Positions 25,934 through 34,310 of a DNA stretch of 64,000 nucleotides are shown in pieces. The translations under genes and the position numbers were made by a program. The notes beneath the pieces are model-generated. The model ran no database searches. It saw only the letters and a program-made list of their open reading frames with translations, and was not told where the DNA came from. Source of the stretch: Streptacidiphilus jeojiense (GTDB lineage: Bacteria > Actinomycetota > Actinomycetes > Streptomycetales > Streptomycetaceae); contig NZ_JOEH01000006.1 of assembly GCF_000719095.1 (NCBI RefSeq), positions 124,001-188,000 on the forward strand. The letters are read 5' to 3'. How positions within the stretch are numbered: the first letter of the stretch is position 1; every line of letters starts with the position of its first letter.

Positions 25934-26589
25934 CCATCCGGGTGCTGCTCGTCGACGACCAGCCGCTGCTGCGCGTCGCCTTCTCCCTCGTCCTGGAGTC
26001 CCAGCCGGACCTCGCCGTCGCCGGCGAGGCCGCCGACGGTGCCGAGGCGGTCCGGCTCGCCCTGCGGGAGAAGCCCGAGGTGGTCCTGATGGACGTGCGG
26101 ATGCCCGGCATGGACGGGATCGAGGCCACCCGCCGGATCGTCGCCGAGTGCCCCGGCACCAGGGTGCTCATCCTCACCACCTTCGACCTGGACGAGTACG
26201 CCTTCGCCGGGCTGCGCGCCGGCGCCTCCGGCTTCCTGCTGAAGAACGCCCGCCCGGAGGAGCTGCTGGAGGCGATCCGGGTGGTCGCGGCCGGCGAGGC
26301 GGTGGTGGCGCCCAGGATCACCCGCCGGCTGCTGGACACCTTCGCCTCCCGGCTGCCGGTCGAGGGCGGCGAGGCGGCGACCGCCCTGCAGTCGCTCACC
26401 CCGCGCGAGCAGAGCGTGCTGGTCCAGGTGGCCCGCGGGCTCTCCAACGCCGAGATCGCCGGCGTCCTGAACCTGGCCGAGAACACGGTCAAGACGCATG
26501 TCAGCCGGGTGCTGATGAAACTGGGCCTGCGCGACCGGGTGCAGGCCGTGGTCTTCGCCTACGAGAACAACCTGGTGTCCTCGGCCTGA
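25930..26589 (+). CDS. LuxR/NarL-type response regulator
   Basis: 219 aa. The receiver domain has acidic pocket D9-D10, phosphoacceptor D55 (VLMDVRMPG) and Lys in FLLKNARPEE. The C-terminal LuxR HTH covers about 150-215 (LTPREQSVLVQVARGLSNAE, NTVKTHVSRVL). It is translationally coupled to the histidine kinase. The probable target is the ABC exporter operon. Confidence 0.94.
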   Translation: MTIRVLLVDDQPLLRVAFSLVLESQPDLAVAGEAADGAEAVRLALREKPEVVLMDVRMPGMDGIEATRRIVAECPGTRVLILTTFDLDEYAFAGLRAGASGFLLKNARPEELLEAIRVVAAGEAVVAPRITRRLLDTFASRLPVEGGEAATALQSLTPREQSVLVQVARGLSNAEIAGVLNLAENTVKTHVSRVLMKLGLRDRVQAVVFAYENNLVSSA

Positions 26590-26642
26590 CCGAGCACGAC
26601 CGATCCGGCGTGTGATCGCCGGTGATCGGGCAGAGTTGGGGC

Positions 26643-27446
26643 ATGGGTACGGGATTCAGCGGTGAGGTGGCCGAGTACTACGCCAAGTACCGGCGCGGGT
26701 ATCCCTCCGGGCTCTTCGACGCGCTGCAGGCGGAGTTCGGATGGACCAAGGACGACGCGGTTCTGGATCTGGGCTGCGGGACAGGCCAGTTGGGCGTTCC
26801 GGCGGCGGCCAGGGTGGGCGCGGTGATCGGACTGGACCCCGAGCCGGACATGCTGCGGTTCGCCGGGGAGGCCGCCGCGGCGGCCGGGGCCGGCAACACG
26901 GTGTGGGTGCTGGGGTCCGACGCGGACCTGCCGGAGATCGGAGCCCAGATCGGCACGGGGAGACTGGCGACGGTCCTGGTGGGGCAGGCACTGCACTGGA
27001 TGCGCCACGAGGTGCTGTTCCCCCGGCTGTTGCCGCTGCTGCGCCCCGGGGGAGGGGTCGCGGTGGTGGCCGGCGGAGCCCCGCTCTGGCTGCAGGACTC
27101 CGACTGGTCGCATGCGCTGCGGGACTGCCTGGAGGCCTACTTCGGCACCCGTCCTGGTCCGACCGGCGGCGGCTCCCCGCACGACCGGGCCCGCTACGCC
27201 CGGGCCCTGGAGGCCGCCGGGTACCGCGACGTGGGGGAGATCGCGCTGCGCCACACGGACGAGTTGACGGTGGATCAGCTCATCGGCGGACTGTTCTCGA
27301 CCTTCTCGGCCGAGTCGCTGCCCCCGGAGCCGCAGCGCACCGAGTTGGCCCAGCGGATCCGCTGGTCGCTGCCGTCCGGGAAGCCGCTGATCCAGGACGT
27401 CGAGGTCACCGCGGTGCTGGCACACGCTCCGTCAGGTCCGCGCTGA
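26643..27446 (+). CDS. Class I SAM-dependent methyltransferase
   Basis: 267 aa from the ATG at 26643. It starts with FSGEVAEYYAKYRRGYP, an opening common in UbiE-like methyltransferases. Motif I is VLDLGCGTGQLGVPAA, and motif II has an acidic residue in VIGLDPEPDML. QALHWM matches the post-I region. The substrate is unknown. The stop overlaps the convergent acyltransferase by 41 bp. Confidence 0.85.
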   Translation: MGTGFSGEVAEYYAKYRRGYPSGLFDALQAEFGWTKDDAVLDLGCGTGQLGVPAAARVGAVIGLDPEPDMLRFAGEAAAAAGAGNTVWVLGSDADLPEIGAQIGTGRLATVLVGQALHWMRHEVLFPRLLPLLRPGGGVAVVAGGAPLWLQDSDWSHALRDCLEAYFGTRPGPTGGGSPHDRARYARALEAAGYRDVGEIALRHTDELTVDQLIGGLFSTFSAESLPPEPQRTELAQRIRWSLPSGKPLIQDVEVTAVLAHAPSGPR

Positions 27447-28140
27447 GCGAAGGCTCGTGGAGCAGCGGTTCCTGGCGCAGCAGCTCGTCGGCCGACCGCT
27501 CACCGGGCCCCGCCGCGGTCCGGCGGGCCCGGGCGACGGCCGCGTACGCCTGGGCCGTCGCCTCCGCCGGGGTCCCGGTGAGCCGGATCGGGGCGCCGAA
27601 GTGGACGTGCAGGTCGGGGCGGCGCAGCGGTGCGGTGACCAGCCCGGCGAGCTGCTTGCCACGGCTGCCGGAGGTGATCCTGCGGGCGCCGGTCTGGCCG
27701 ACCGGGACCACCGGCGCCCCGGTGGCCAGCGCCAGCCGGGCCAGGCCGGTGCGGAAGGGCTCGGGGTCGCGGTCTCCCGAGTCGCGCCGGCGCGGCAGCC
27801 GTCCCTCCGGGTAGATCACCACCACCCGTCCGTCCGCCAGCGCCTCGGCCGCCGTCACCAGGGCCTCCGCGGCCCGCTGCTCGCCGCGGCGGACCGGGAT
27901 GTGGCCCTCGGCGCGCAGCCGTCCGCCCAGCACCGGGATCCGCCACAGCCCGGCGGCGGCCAGCACCACCGGGTCGGGCACCCCGCGCCGGGCCAGCGCC
28001 GCCAGCACCACGCCGGGATCGATCAGCGAGCTGTGGTTGGCCGCGACGATGCTGCCGGGCGCGGGACCCTCTGGGGCGTCGCCGGTGACCTCCAGATGTC
28101 CGAGCAGAGGCAGGACGCGGCGGGCGAAGTCGCTGAGCAT
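27406..28140 (-). CDS. 1-acyl-sn-glycerol-3-phosphate acyltransferase-like protein
   Basis: 244 aa PlsC-type acyltransferase. Block I is NHSSLIDP (the catalytic NHxxxxD form), the central RLRAEGHIPVRRGE follows, and block III is YPEGRLPRR. PlsC-type enzymes transfer an acyl chain to lysophosphatidic acid at the membrane. The start could also be the ATG at 28149, three codons earlier; neither has a strong ribosome site. The continuous frame that runs upstream as far as 30000 is an artefact of composition. Confidence 0.82.
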   Translation of the reverse strand: MLSDFARRVLPLLGHLEVTGDAPEGPAPGSIVAANHSSLIDPGVVLAALARRGVPDPVVLAAAGLWRIPVLGGRLRAEGHIPVRRGEQRAAEALVTAAEALADGRVVVIYPEGRLPRRRDSGDRDPEPFRTGLARLALATGAPVVPVGQTGARRITSGSRGKQLAGLVTAPLRRPDLHVHFGAPIRLTGTPAEATAQAYAAVARARRTAAGPGERSADELLRQEPLLHEPSLSADLTERVPAPR

Positions 28141-28184
28141 GGGCCCCATTCTGGCCGAGGGCACGGCGGCCGTCGTGAGTACGC

Positions 28185-28196
28185 CTACCCGGGTAG
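28185..28196. promoter_or_regulatory. 12-bp palindrome CTACCCGGGTAG
   Basis: Perfect self-complementary 12-mer in the divergent gap between the acyltransferase and MFS genes, about 45 bp from the acyltransferase start and 56 bp from the MFS start. Its position suits an operator for either gene. The cognate regulator is unknown. Confidence 0.4.
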
Positions 28197-28212
28197 TGCT
28201 GCCGATTTTCCC

Positions 28213-28247
28213 CTGACAGAAGGTGTCAGTGGATGTTCCGACACTGA
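28213..28247. promoter_or_regulatory. Two overlapping inverted repeats before the MFS gene
   Basis: CTGACA/TGTCAG (28213-28218 and 28224-28229) overlaps TCAGTG/CACTGA (28226-28231 and 28242-28247). Both lie within 40 bp of the MFS start codon. This suggests an operator where bound protein would block transcription start. Confidence 0.45.
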
Positions 28248-28251
28248 TGGC

Positions 28252-29721
28252 ATGAACCTCAGCCACCACCACCACCAGCGCCGGGCCGAGCGCCTGCTCG
28301 TGCCGGCCGCCTTCGCCACCGCCCTCGGCAACAACGTCCAGCTGATCGCGGGAGCGCTGCTCATGATCAGGGAGCAGCGGACGATGATGGCCGTGGGCTG
28401 GCTGTTCATCGCGGTCGCCGGACCGCAGGCGCTGCTGTCGCCCCTCTTCGGACGGATCGCCGACCGCTTCGACCGGCGGGCGCTGTGGATCGGCTGCGAC
28501 GCCACCAGCGCGGTGCTGGCCCTGGGCCTGCCGCTCTGGCTGGCCTGCGGCGGCGCCCAGGGCCCGGGCGTCTACACCGCCAACCTCGCTCTCGCCGTCG
28601 TCAGCGCCCTGTTCTTCCCGGCCAGCTCGGCACTGATCAAGGAGCGGGTGGCACCGGAGCGGCTCCGGCGGTTCAACGCCCACTACGAGACCGGGACGCA
28701 GGCGGGGATGCTGCTGTCGGCGACGGTGGGCGGGCTGGCGGTGCAGGCCTTCGGCGCGGTGCCGCTGCTGGTCTTCAACGCGGGGACCTTCGCCGTCTCC
28801 GCGCTCTGCGTCGCCGCGGTGGGACGCCGGACCGAGGCCGCCGCGCAGACAGCCCCTGCCGATGCCCCTGCTTCCCCCGTCGTACCCGCCATGCCCGCTG
28901 TCCCCGCGCAACCGCTGCGGGTCCGTCGCTTCATCCTGCTCTACGCCCAGGGCAGCGTGGTCGTCACGGTCTTCAACGCACTGCTGCCCACCGCCGTCAT
29001 CGGCGAACTCCACCTGGGCGCCGGCATGTTCGGCGCCGTGGACGCCCTCGGCAGCCTCGGCTTCCTGGCCGCCACCGGGTGCTACCGGATCGTCAGCAGG
29101 CGCTACCCGGACCTGCGCATCGCCGTGGTCGGCTTCCTGCTGTGCAATGTCGGGCTGGTGCTGCAGAGCCAGTTCGGGATCGCCGGCTACCTGGTCGGGG
29201 TGCCGCTGGGCGCCTTCGTCTTCGGCCAGGCCAGGATCGCCTCCCGGACCATGCTGATGGCCTCGGCCGACGACGCCTCGGTCGGCAGGGCGTTCGGCCT
29301 GGCCAACGGAGGCGGGCTGGCGGCCACCGTCGGGGTGATGTTCCTGGTGGCCGGGGTCACCGACCACAGTGACACCCGCTACGGCTTCGCGGTGCTGGCC
29401 GCGCTCGCACTGCTGGCGACACTGGCCTCGGCGCTGCTGCTCCGGACTCCGTCCCCGGCCGGCCGGTACCGGGCCAGGACCGCCGCCGCCGTCCCGGCGA
29501 CCGCGCGACGCAGTTCCTCCGGGGCAAGCACCTCGACCTCCGGTCCCAGCGACAGCAGCGTCGGCACCGCGAGCTCCACCGACTCCAGCGGGACCGTCAC
29601 GGTGACCCAGCCCTCGGCGTCCGGCGGGCCGGCCGAGGCCTGGACCGCCCGCACCAGGGCCGCGTCCAGCCGGTCGGGGAGCGCCGAGAACATCGCCGGG
29701 GCGATCCGGACCGAGGCCTGA
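28252..29721 (+). CDS. MFS transporter with over-long C-terminal tail
   Basis: 489 aa. The first about 405 residues form a 12-span major facilitator resembling the EntS/MFS_3 exporter group; the loop between helices 2 and 3 carries GRIADRFDRRALW and NAHYETGTQAGM follows helix 5. After the last helix (ALALLATLASALLL, ending near 29448) the frame stays open for about 80 more codons of Ser/Thr/Ala-rich sequence that is antisense to the WYL regulator. That tail is not expected in the family, so the native stop has probably been lost. Likely an exporter; substrate unknown. Confidence 0.85.
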   Translation: MNLSHHHHQRRAERLLVPAAFATALGNNVQLIAGALLMIREQRTMMAVGWLFIAVAGPQALLSPLFGRIADRFDRRALWIGCDATSAVLALGLPLWLACGGAQGPGVYTANLALAVVSALFFPASSALIKERVAPERLRRFNAHYETGTQAGMLLSATVGGLAVQAFGAVPLLVFNAGTFAVSALCVAAVGRRTEAAAQTAPADAPASPVVPAMPAVPAQPLRVRRFILLYAQGSVVVTVFNALLPTAVIGELHLGAGMFGAVDALGSLGFLAATGCYRIVSRRYPDLRIAVVGFLLCNVGLVLQSQFGIAGYLVGVPLGAFVFGQARIASRTMLMASADDASVGRAFGLANGGGLAATVGVMFLVAGVTDHSDTRYGFAVLAALALLATLASALLLRTPSPAGRYRARTAAAVPATARRSSSGASTSTSGPSDSSVGTASSTDSSGTVTVTQPSASGGPAEAWTARTRAASSRSGSAENIAGAIRTEA

Positions 29722-30443
29722 AGCCGCAGTCGGCGCGCGTCGTAGCCGTCGAGGTAGTCCCGCCAGAACGCCGCGAGGTCGAACCCGGCGGGACGCTCGA
29801 AGCCGGTCCCCTCGTCCACCTCCAGGCGCAGGATCTGCGACACCCGGTAGGTCCGCACGGCGTCCTGCGTGCCCGCCACCGCCGCGACCAGGTACCAGAC
29901 ACCCGCCTTGAGGACCAGGCCGTACGGGTCGAGCTCGCGCTCGACCTCCTGCGGGGCCGCCCAGCGGTGGTAGCGCACCCGGATCCGGCGCTGGTTCCAC
30001 ACGGCGTCGGCGAGCACCGCGAGGCCGGGCGGCGAGTCCTGCTCCCGGTACCAGCCGAGGGCGTCCAGGTGGAACCGCTCGCGGATCCGTCCTGACCGGT
30101 CCCGCAGCGGGGCCGGCAGCGCCGCCGTCAGCTTCAGCTGGGCGGCGGCGAGCACCTCGCCGAGGCCCAGATCGGCCGCCGCGCCCGGCAGCCCGGCCAG
30201 GAACAGCGACTCCGCCTCGTCGGCGTGCAACCCGGTCAGCCGGGTCCGGTAACCGTCGAGCAGTTGGTAGCCGCCGCGGTGCCCGGCGTCCCCGTACACC
30301 GGGATGCCCGCGCCGCTCAGCGACTCGATGTCCCGGTAGACGGTCCGCACCGAGACGCCCAGTTCCCCGGCGAGCTCCTCCGCGGTCAGCCGCCCCCGGT
30401 TCTGCAGCAGCAGGACGAGGGACAGCAGGCGCGCTGCGCGCAT
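29379..30443 (-). CDS. WYL-domain transcriptional regulator
   Basis: 354 aa. The N-terminal DeoR-type HTH is at residues 1-60 (LTAEELAGELGVSVRTVYRDI). A WYL effector domain (RIRVRYHRW to LVLKAGVWYLVA) follows, then a WCX region ending near ARYRPAG. The last about 30 residues (Ser/Ala-rich) lie antisense to the final membrane helix of the MFS gene. The genes share 343 bp, far more than usual. These regulators often respond to nucleic acid or ligand signals and repress neighbours; the MFS gene or the SDR next to it are candidate targets. Confidence 0.88.
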   Translation of the reverse strand: MRAARLLSLVLLLQNRGRLTAEELAGELGVSVRTVYRDIESLSGAGIPVYGDAGHRGGYQLLDGYRTRLTGLHADEAESLFLAGLPGAAADLGLGEVLAAAQLKLTAALPAPLRDRSGRIRERFHLDALGWYREQDSPPGLAVLADAVWNQRRIRVRYHRWAAPQEVERELDPYGLVLKAGVWYLVAAVAGTQDAVRTYRVSQILRLEVDEGTGFERPAGFDLAAFWRDYLDGYDARRLRLQASVRIAPAMFSALPDRLDAALVRAVQASAGPPDAEGWVTVTVPLESVELAVPTLLSLGPEVEVLAPEELRRAVAGTAAAVLARYRPAGDGVRSSSAEASVASSASAASTAKP

Positions 30444-30516
30444 CGCCGGCCCTCCTCCGCTCTTCCCCGCTCCGTTCCAGGCCAGCCAGGCTATCCGACC
30501 GATCCGGTGCCGGAGC

Positions 30517-31287
30517 TCAACGCCGCGGGGCGACCCTGCGGCCGCCGTCGACCAGCAGGTCGGTGCCGGTGACCCAGGCGGCGGCGGGGGAGAGCAACCA
30601 GACCACGGCCGCAGCGATGTCCTCCGGTTCGCCGAGACGCCGCATCGGGGTGGCGGAGGCCAGTTGCCGCTCGGCCGGCTCCCAGTAGTGCCGGGCCAGT
30701 TCGGTGCGCACCAGGCCCGGGGAGACCGAGTTGACCCGCACCCCGGGGGCGAGTTCGGCGGCCAGGTGACGGGTGAGCTGCAGCAGCGCCGCCTTGCTGG
30801 TCTCGTAGGCGGCCAGCCCGGGGCCGGCGCCGTGGACGCCCTCGGTGACCACGTTCACCACCGCGCCGCCGTGCTCCCGCATCCAGACCTGCCAGGCCGC
30901 CCGGACCAGGGCGAGCGGGCCGTGCACATTGACGGCGAAGGTGTCCAGCCAGACCGCCGGATCGCCGTTGACGGCCGGGGCCAGCGGCTGGTTGGCCCCG
31001 GCGTTGTTCACCACGAAGTCGACGGAGCCGAACAGCTCCAGGCAACTGCGCACCCAACGGTCGGTGGCGTCCGGGTCCCCGGCCGAACCGGTACGGCCCT
31101 CGACCCGGCCGCGCCGCTCACCGCTGCCTCCGCCCGCCCTCAGCCGCTCGACGGCCTCCTCGACTCCGATGCCGTCCCGCGCCGTCAGCAGCACATCGGC
31201 ACCGGACGCCAACAGCCCCTGGGCGACCGCGAATCCGATGCCCCGGGAACCCCCGGTGACGATCGCCGCCCGTCCGTCCAGTCGCAT
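30517..31287 (-). CDS. SDR family oxidoreductase (FabG-like)
   Basis: 256 aa. The NAD(P) motif is TGGSRGIG (11-18), NNAG is conserved, and the active site YETSK is present. DLLVDGGR ends the fold. Between beta-3 and the NNAG strand there is an insert rich in Arg and Gly (near residues 52-68). Upstream lies a dienelactone-hydrolase-like gene in the same direction, 48 bp away, possibly co-transcribed. Substrate unknown. Confidence 0.85.
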   Translation of the reverse strand: MRLDGRAAIVTGGSRGIGFAVAQGLLASGADVLLTARDGIGVEEAVERLRAGGGSGERRGRVEGRTGSAGDPDATDRWVRSCLELFGSVDFVVNNAGANQPLAPAVNGDPAVWLDTFAVNVHGPLALVRAAWQVWMREHGGAVVNVVTEGVHGAGPGLAAYETSKAALLQLTRHLAAELAPGVRVNSVSPGLVRTELARHYWEPAERQLASATPMRRLGEPEDIAAAVVWLLSPAAAWVTGTDLLVDGGRRVAPRR

Positions 31288-31335
31288 GGAGACAGGTTGG
31301 GTCGCTCGGCGGAAGAAGGGAAGTCCCGGGCCCGC

Positions 31336-32079
31336 CTATTCCGTTGCCAGCAGGGCGTGCACCCGGGACCAGGCGTCGTCGGCGGTGTCCGGGTCGGTGC
31401 CCAGGAAGCCGTGGCCGCGGTCCGGGTAGGTCACGAACTCGTGGCGGACGCCTGATTCCTTGAGCGCGGAGGCGATCGCCTGCTGTTCGGCTGTGGAGAT
31501 GACGTGGTCGTCGGCGCCGACCAGGTAGAGCAGCCTGCCGGTGATCCGGCCGGTGCGGGAGAGGGTGGGTTCGGGGCGGCTGAGCGGGATCTCGCTGCCG
31601 GTGAGCCAGCCGCCGTAGAAGACCGCGACGGCGTCCAGGTCGAACTCGGTCGCGGCCAGGTAGGCGATGTGGCCGCCCATGCTGAGGCCGACCATGCCCA
31701 CCCGGGGGCTGCCGAGAGAGTATACGAAGTCGATGGACGCGCCGACGTCGGCCAGCACCTGATCCCGCGTCAGAAGTTGCAGCAGCTCGAACCCCCGGTC
31801 CCGGCCCGCCTGTTCGCGGGGCAGCTCGACGCCGGGATCGGTGCGGTGGTGGAAGTCCGGCGCGAGGGCGACGAAGCCGAGTCCGGCCAGGTGGTCGCAG
31901 ACATCGCGGACATGGGAGTCGACGCCGAAGAGTTCCATCGCGACCAGCACGGCCGGGAACACCCCTGCGGAGTCCGGTCGGGCGAGGTAACCGCCCATCG
32001 GCGCGGAGTCATCGACGCCCACCGGGACGGTGACGTGTTCGGTGCGGATCGGAACAGGGCGCGCGGAAACGGAGGTCAT
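31336..32079 (-). CDS. Dienelactone hydrolase family protein (Ser nucleophile)
   Basis: 247-aa alpha/beta hydrolase of the DLH type. The nucleophile elbow reads GLSMGG, with Ser where true dienelactone hydrolases have Cys. The Asp is in GADDHVI and the His in DRGHGFLG. The E in VAMELFGVD matches the Glu that activates the nucleophile in DLH enzymes. The Ser version points to a general esterase or carboxymethylenebutenolidase-like enzyme. Divergent from the XRE regulator gene at 32149, which may regulate it. Confidence 0.85.
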   Translation of the reverse strand: MTSVSARPVPIRTEHVTVPVGVDDSAPMGGYLARPDSAGVFPAVLVAMELFGVDSHVRDVCDHLAGLGFVALAPDFHHRTDPGVELPREQAGRDRGFELLQLLTRDQVLADVGASIDFVYSLGSPRVGMVGLSMGGHIAYLAATEFDLDAVAVFYGGWLTGSEIPLSRPEPTLSRTGRITGRLLYLVGADDHVISTAEQQAIASALKESGVRHEFVTYPDRGHGFLGTDPDTADDAWSRVHALLATE

Positions 32080-32148
32080 GCCGAGAACCCAACCACCTCC
32101 CTAAGGTGGTAGCCACAGCACACTCTTCCTAGTAACCGGAGTACCAGG

Positions 32149-32964
32149 ATGTCGCAGGCCGCGATCCGGGCCAAGGAATTGGGCGAGCTGCTGCGCTCCC
32201 GCCGCGAGCGGCTGCGGCCGGCCGACGTCGGCCTGCCGGAGGGCTCCCGGCGGCGCACCCGGGGGCTGCGCCGGGAGGAGGTGGCGCAGCTAGCCGCGAT
32301 CTCCTCGACCTACTACGCCTATCTGGAGCAGGGACGTGAGTTGAACCCCTCCCGCCAGGTGGTCGACGCGCTGGCCGCGGCGCTGCGGCTGGACACCGCC
32401 GAGCGCGCGCACGTCCACGAACTGGTGCACGGCGTCCCCGCGACGGTCCCTGGCGTCGAGCGGCTCTCGCCCGCCGTGGTGGCGCTGGTCGACCGGCTGG
32501 ACCCGTGCCCCACCTACGTCACCGGCCGCCACTGGGACGTGCTGGCGTCCAACCGCGCCGCCCGCGCCCTGTGGACGGACTGGCCCGCGCTCCCGGCCGC
32601 CGAGCGCAATCTGCTCTGGTGGATGTTCACCGCCCCCGCCGCCCGCGAGGTCCTGGTGGACTGGCCGGGCGAGGCCTCCGCCCTGCTCGGCCGCTTCCGC
32701 TCCGCCGCCGCCCGGCACCCTGGCGACCCCGGCTTCGCGGCCCTGATCGACCGCCTCCACGCCGCCAGCCCCGAGGTCCGCGCCTGGTGGCCCCGCCACG
32801 ACATCACCCCGCTCGGCTCGGGCACCAAACTGCTGCGCCACCCCCTCCTCGGCGAACTGACCCTCACCCACGTCGTGCTGCAACTCGCCGACGACGCCGA
32901 ACAGAAACTCGTCACCTTCTCCGCCCCGCCCCCCGACCTGGCCCGCATCGCCGATCTCGGCTGA
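32149..32964 (+). CDS. XRE-family regulator with MmyB-like ligand domain
   Basis: 271 aa. The N-terminal HTH is typical of this group (LGELLRSRRERLRPADVG, RRTRGLRREEVAQLAAIS, YYAYLEQGRELNPS). The C-terminal MmyB-like PAS-fold domain has DVLASNRAARALW and NLLWWMFT, and binds a small hydrophobic ligand in studied relatives. It is divergent from the dienelactone-hydrolase-like gene (69 bp gap), a standard arrangement in which the regulator controls the adjacent enzyme gene and itself. Confidence 0.9.
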   Translation: MSQAAIRAKELGELLRSRRERLRPADVGLPEGSRRRTRGLRREEVAQLAAISSTYYAYLEQGRELNPSRQVVDALAAALRLDTAERAHVHELVHGVPATVPGVERLSPAVVALVDRLDPCPTYVTGRHWDVLASNRAARALWTDWPALPAAERNLLWWMFTAPAAREVLVDWPGEASALLGRFRSAAARHPGDPGFAALIDRLHAASPEVRAWWPRHDITPLGSGTKLLRHPLLGELTLTHVVLQLADDAEQKLVTFSAPPPDLARIADLG

Positions 32965-32995
32965 AGCACCGCCGCCGGGCGCGCACACTGGAGGT

Positions 32996-33226
32996 ATGTG
33001 CCGAAGCATCAAGACGCTCCGCCCGCCGGTCATGCCCGTGGTGGAGGACGAGGACATCAGGGCGGCTGCCCTGCAGTACGTGCGGAAGGTGTCGGGGTTC
33101 CGGGCGCCGGCCGCGCACAACAAGGACGCGTTCGACGCGGCCGTCGAGGCGGTGGCGGAGGCCACCAGGACGCTGCTCGACGAGCTGGTGGTCAGGGGCA
33201 CGCCGAAGGCGGAGGTCGCAAGCTGA
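32996..33226 (+). CDS. DUF2277 small protein
   Basis: 76 aa beginning MCRSIKTLRPP, the invariant opening of DUF2277 proteins. The central YVRKVSGFRAPAAHN segment is also conserved. Function unknown. It lies 31 bp after the XRE regulator in the same direction and may share its transcript. Confidence 0.88.
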   Translation: MCRSIKTLRPPVMPVVEDEDIRAAALQYVRKVSGFRAPAAHNKDAFDAAVEAVAEATRTLLDELVVRGTPKAEVAS

Positions 33227-33245
33227 CCGCTGATCGCCTGCCGGG

Positions 33246-33890
33246 TCAGGCCGGGGTGGCCGGGGCGTGTTCGGTGGCGAGTCTGACCGCGAGGGCGCCG
33301 AGGACCGTGCCCATCAGGTAGCGCTGGATCCTGAGCCACGCCGGGCGGCGGGCCAGGAACAGCGCGATGCTGCCCGCGGCGAGGACGATGGCCAGGTTCA
33401 CCGCCAGGCTGACGGCGATCTGCACGCTGCCCAGGACGAAGCCCTGGAGCAGTACGTCGCCCGCCCTGACGTCGATGAACTGCGGGATCAGCGAGAGGTA
33501 CATGACCGCGATCTTGGGGTTCAGCAGATTGGTCAGCAGTCCCATCGAGAAGAGCCGCCGGGGTGAGTCCGGGGCCAGCGGCTGCGGGGTGAAGACCGAG
33601 ACCCCGCCCGGGCGCAGCGCCTTCCAGGCGAGCCAGGCCAGGTAGCCGGCCCCGGCGAGCTTGACCGCGAGGTAGAGCCCGGGGACGGCCAGGAACACCA
33701 GCGACAGCCCGAGGTTGGCCGCGCAGAGGTAGAGCAGGAAGCCGACGGCGACCCCGGCCAGCGAGACCGCCCCGGCCCGGCGCCCCTGGGTGATGCTGCG
33801 CGAGACCAGGTACATCATGTTGGGTCCTGGCGTGAGCACCATGCCGAGCGCCACCGCCGAGACGCCCAGGAGCGCGTTGGTTCCGATCAT
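33246..33890 (-). CDS. LysE/RhtB family amino-acid exporter
   Basis: 214 aa from the ATG at 33890, with about six membrane spans. It has the family signature TPGPNMMYLVSRSITQGRRAG (positions about 21-41), and NLLNPKIAVMYLSLIPQF in the middle. Exporters of this type remove amino acids, homoserine lactones or other small metabolites. A start at 33917 would add nine residues but lacks a better ribosome site. Confidence 0.88.
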   Translation of the reverse strand: MIGTNALLGVSAVALGMVLTPGPNMMYLVSRSITQGRRAGAVSLAGVAVGFLLYLCAANLGLSLVFLAVPGLYLAVKLAGAGYLAWLAWKALRPGGVSVFTPQPLAPDSPRRLFSMGLLTNLLNPKIAVMYLSLIPQFIDVRAGDVLLQGFVLGSVQIAVSLAVNLAIVLAAGSIALFLARRPAWLRIQRYLMGTVLGALAVRLATEHAPATPA

Positions 33891-34016
33891 GGATCCAGGA
33901 TCGGCGCTGCCGAGCATTCAGCACCATCGACGATTGCTATGCCGAACCATGTAGGGCTCCTACACGGTCCGCCGGGGATCCGTCCGCGCGGCCGCTGCAG
34001 GAGCACACTGGACACC

Positions 34017-34280
34017 ATGGCCGTCCCCGAAGCACACGAATGCCGAACCTGTACCGACGACAGCTCGCTCGGAACGACCGTCCACGAGGACCTGGTGCTC
34101 GGTGCGCCGTTGTCCATGGAGGAGCTCGACGACGCCCACCGCCTGGAGCGGTTCGCGGGCAAGTACGCCCATGACGGCTGCCAGGTGATCGAGGTCCGGA
34201 AGGTGGCCTCGACCACCCTCAGCGGTTTCGGCTGGGCCGTCCGCTTCATTGAGGAGGGGAGCGGCCACCTGGTCCACTGA
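34017..34280 (+). CDS. Small Cys-containing protein, unknown
   Basis: 87 aa. It begins MAVPEAHECRTCTDD with a CxxC pair, and a further Cys occurs at GCQVIEV. No known domain is recognised; the residue pattern is soluble and mixed alpha/beta. An AGGAG lies 13 bp upstream, rather far. The frame extends back to 33939 without better support. Third-position GC is consistent with a real gene, but it could be spurious. Confidence 0.5.
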   Translation: MAVPEAHECRTCTDDSSLGTTVHEDLVLGAPLSMEELDDAHRLERFAGKYAHDGCQVIEVRKVASTTLSGFGWAVRFIEEGSGHLVH

Positions 34281-34310
34281 CCACCGTCGGACGATCACAT
34301 GATCGGACGG

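Noticed and set aside
28141..30000. Upstream part of a minus-strand frame of 864 codons
   Set aside because: Only the last 245 codons match an acyltransferase. The rest is antisense to the MFS gene and part of the WYL gene and has no domain.
33210..33250. 7-bp near repeat at the DUF2277 stop (TGACCGC, TGATCGC)
   Set aside because: Too short and imperfect to count with the stop-associated duplications.
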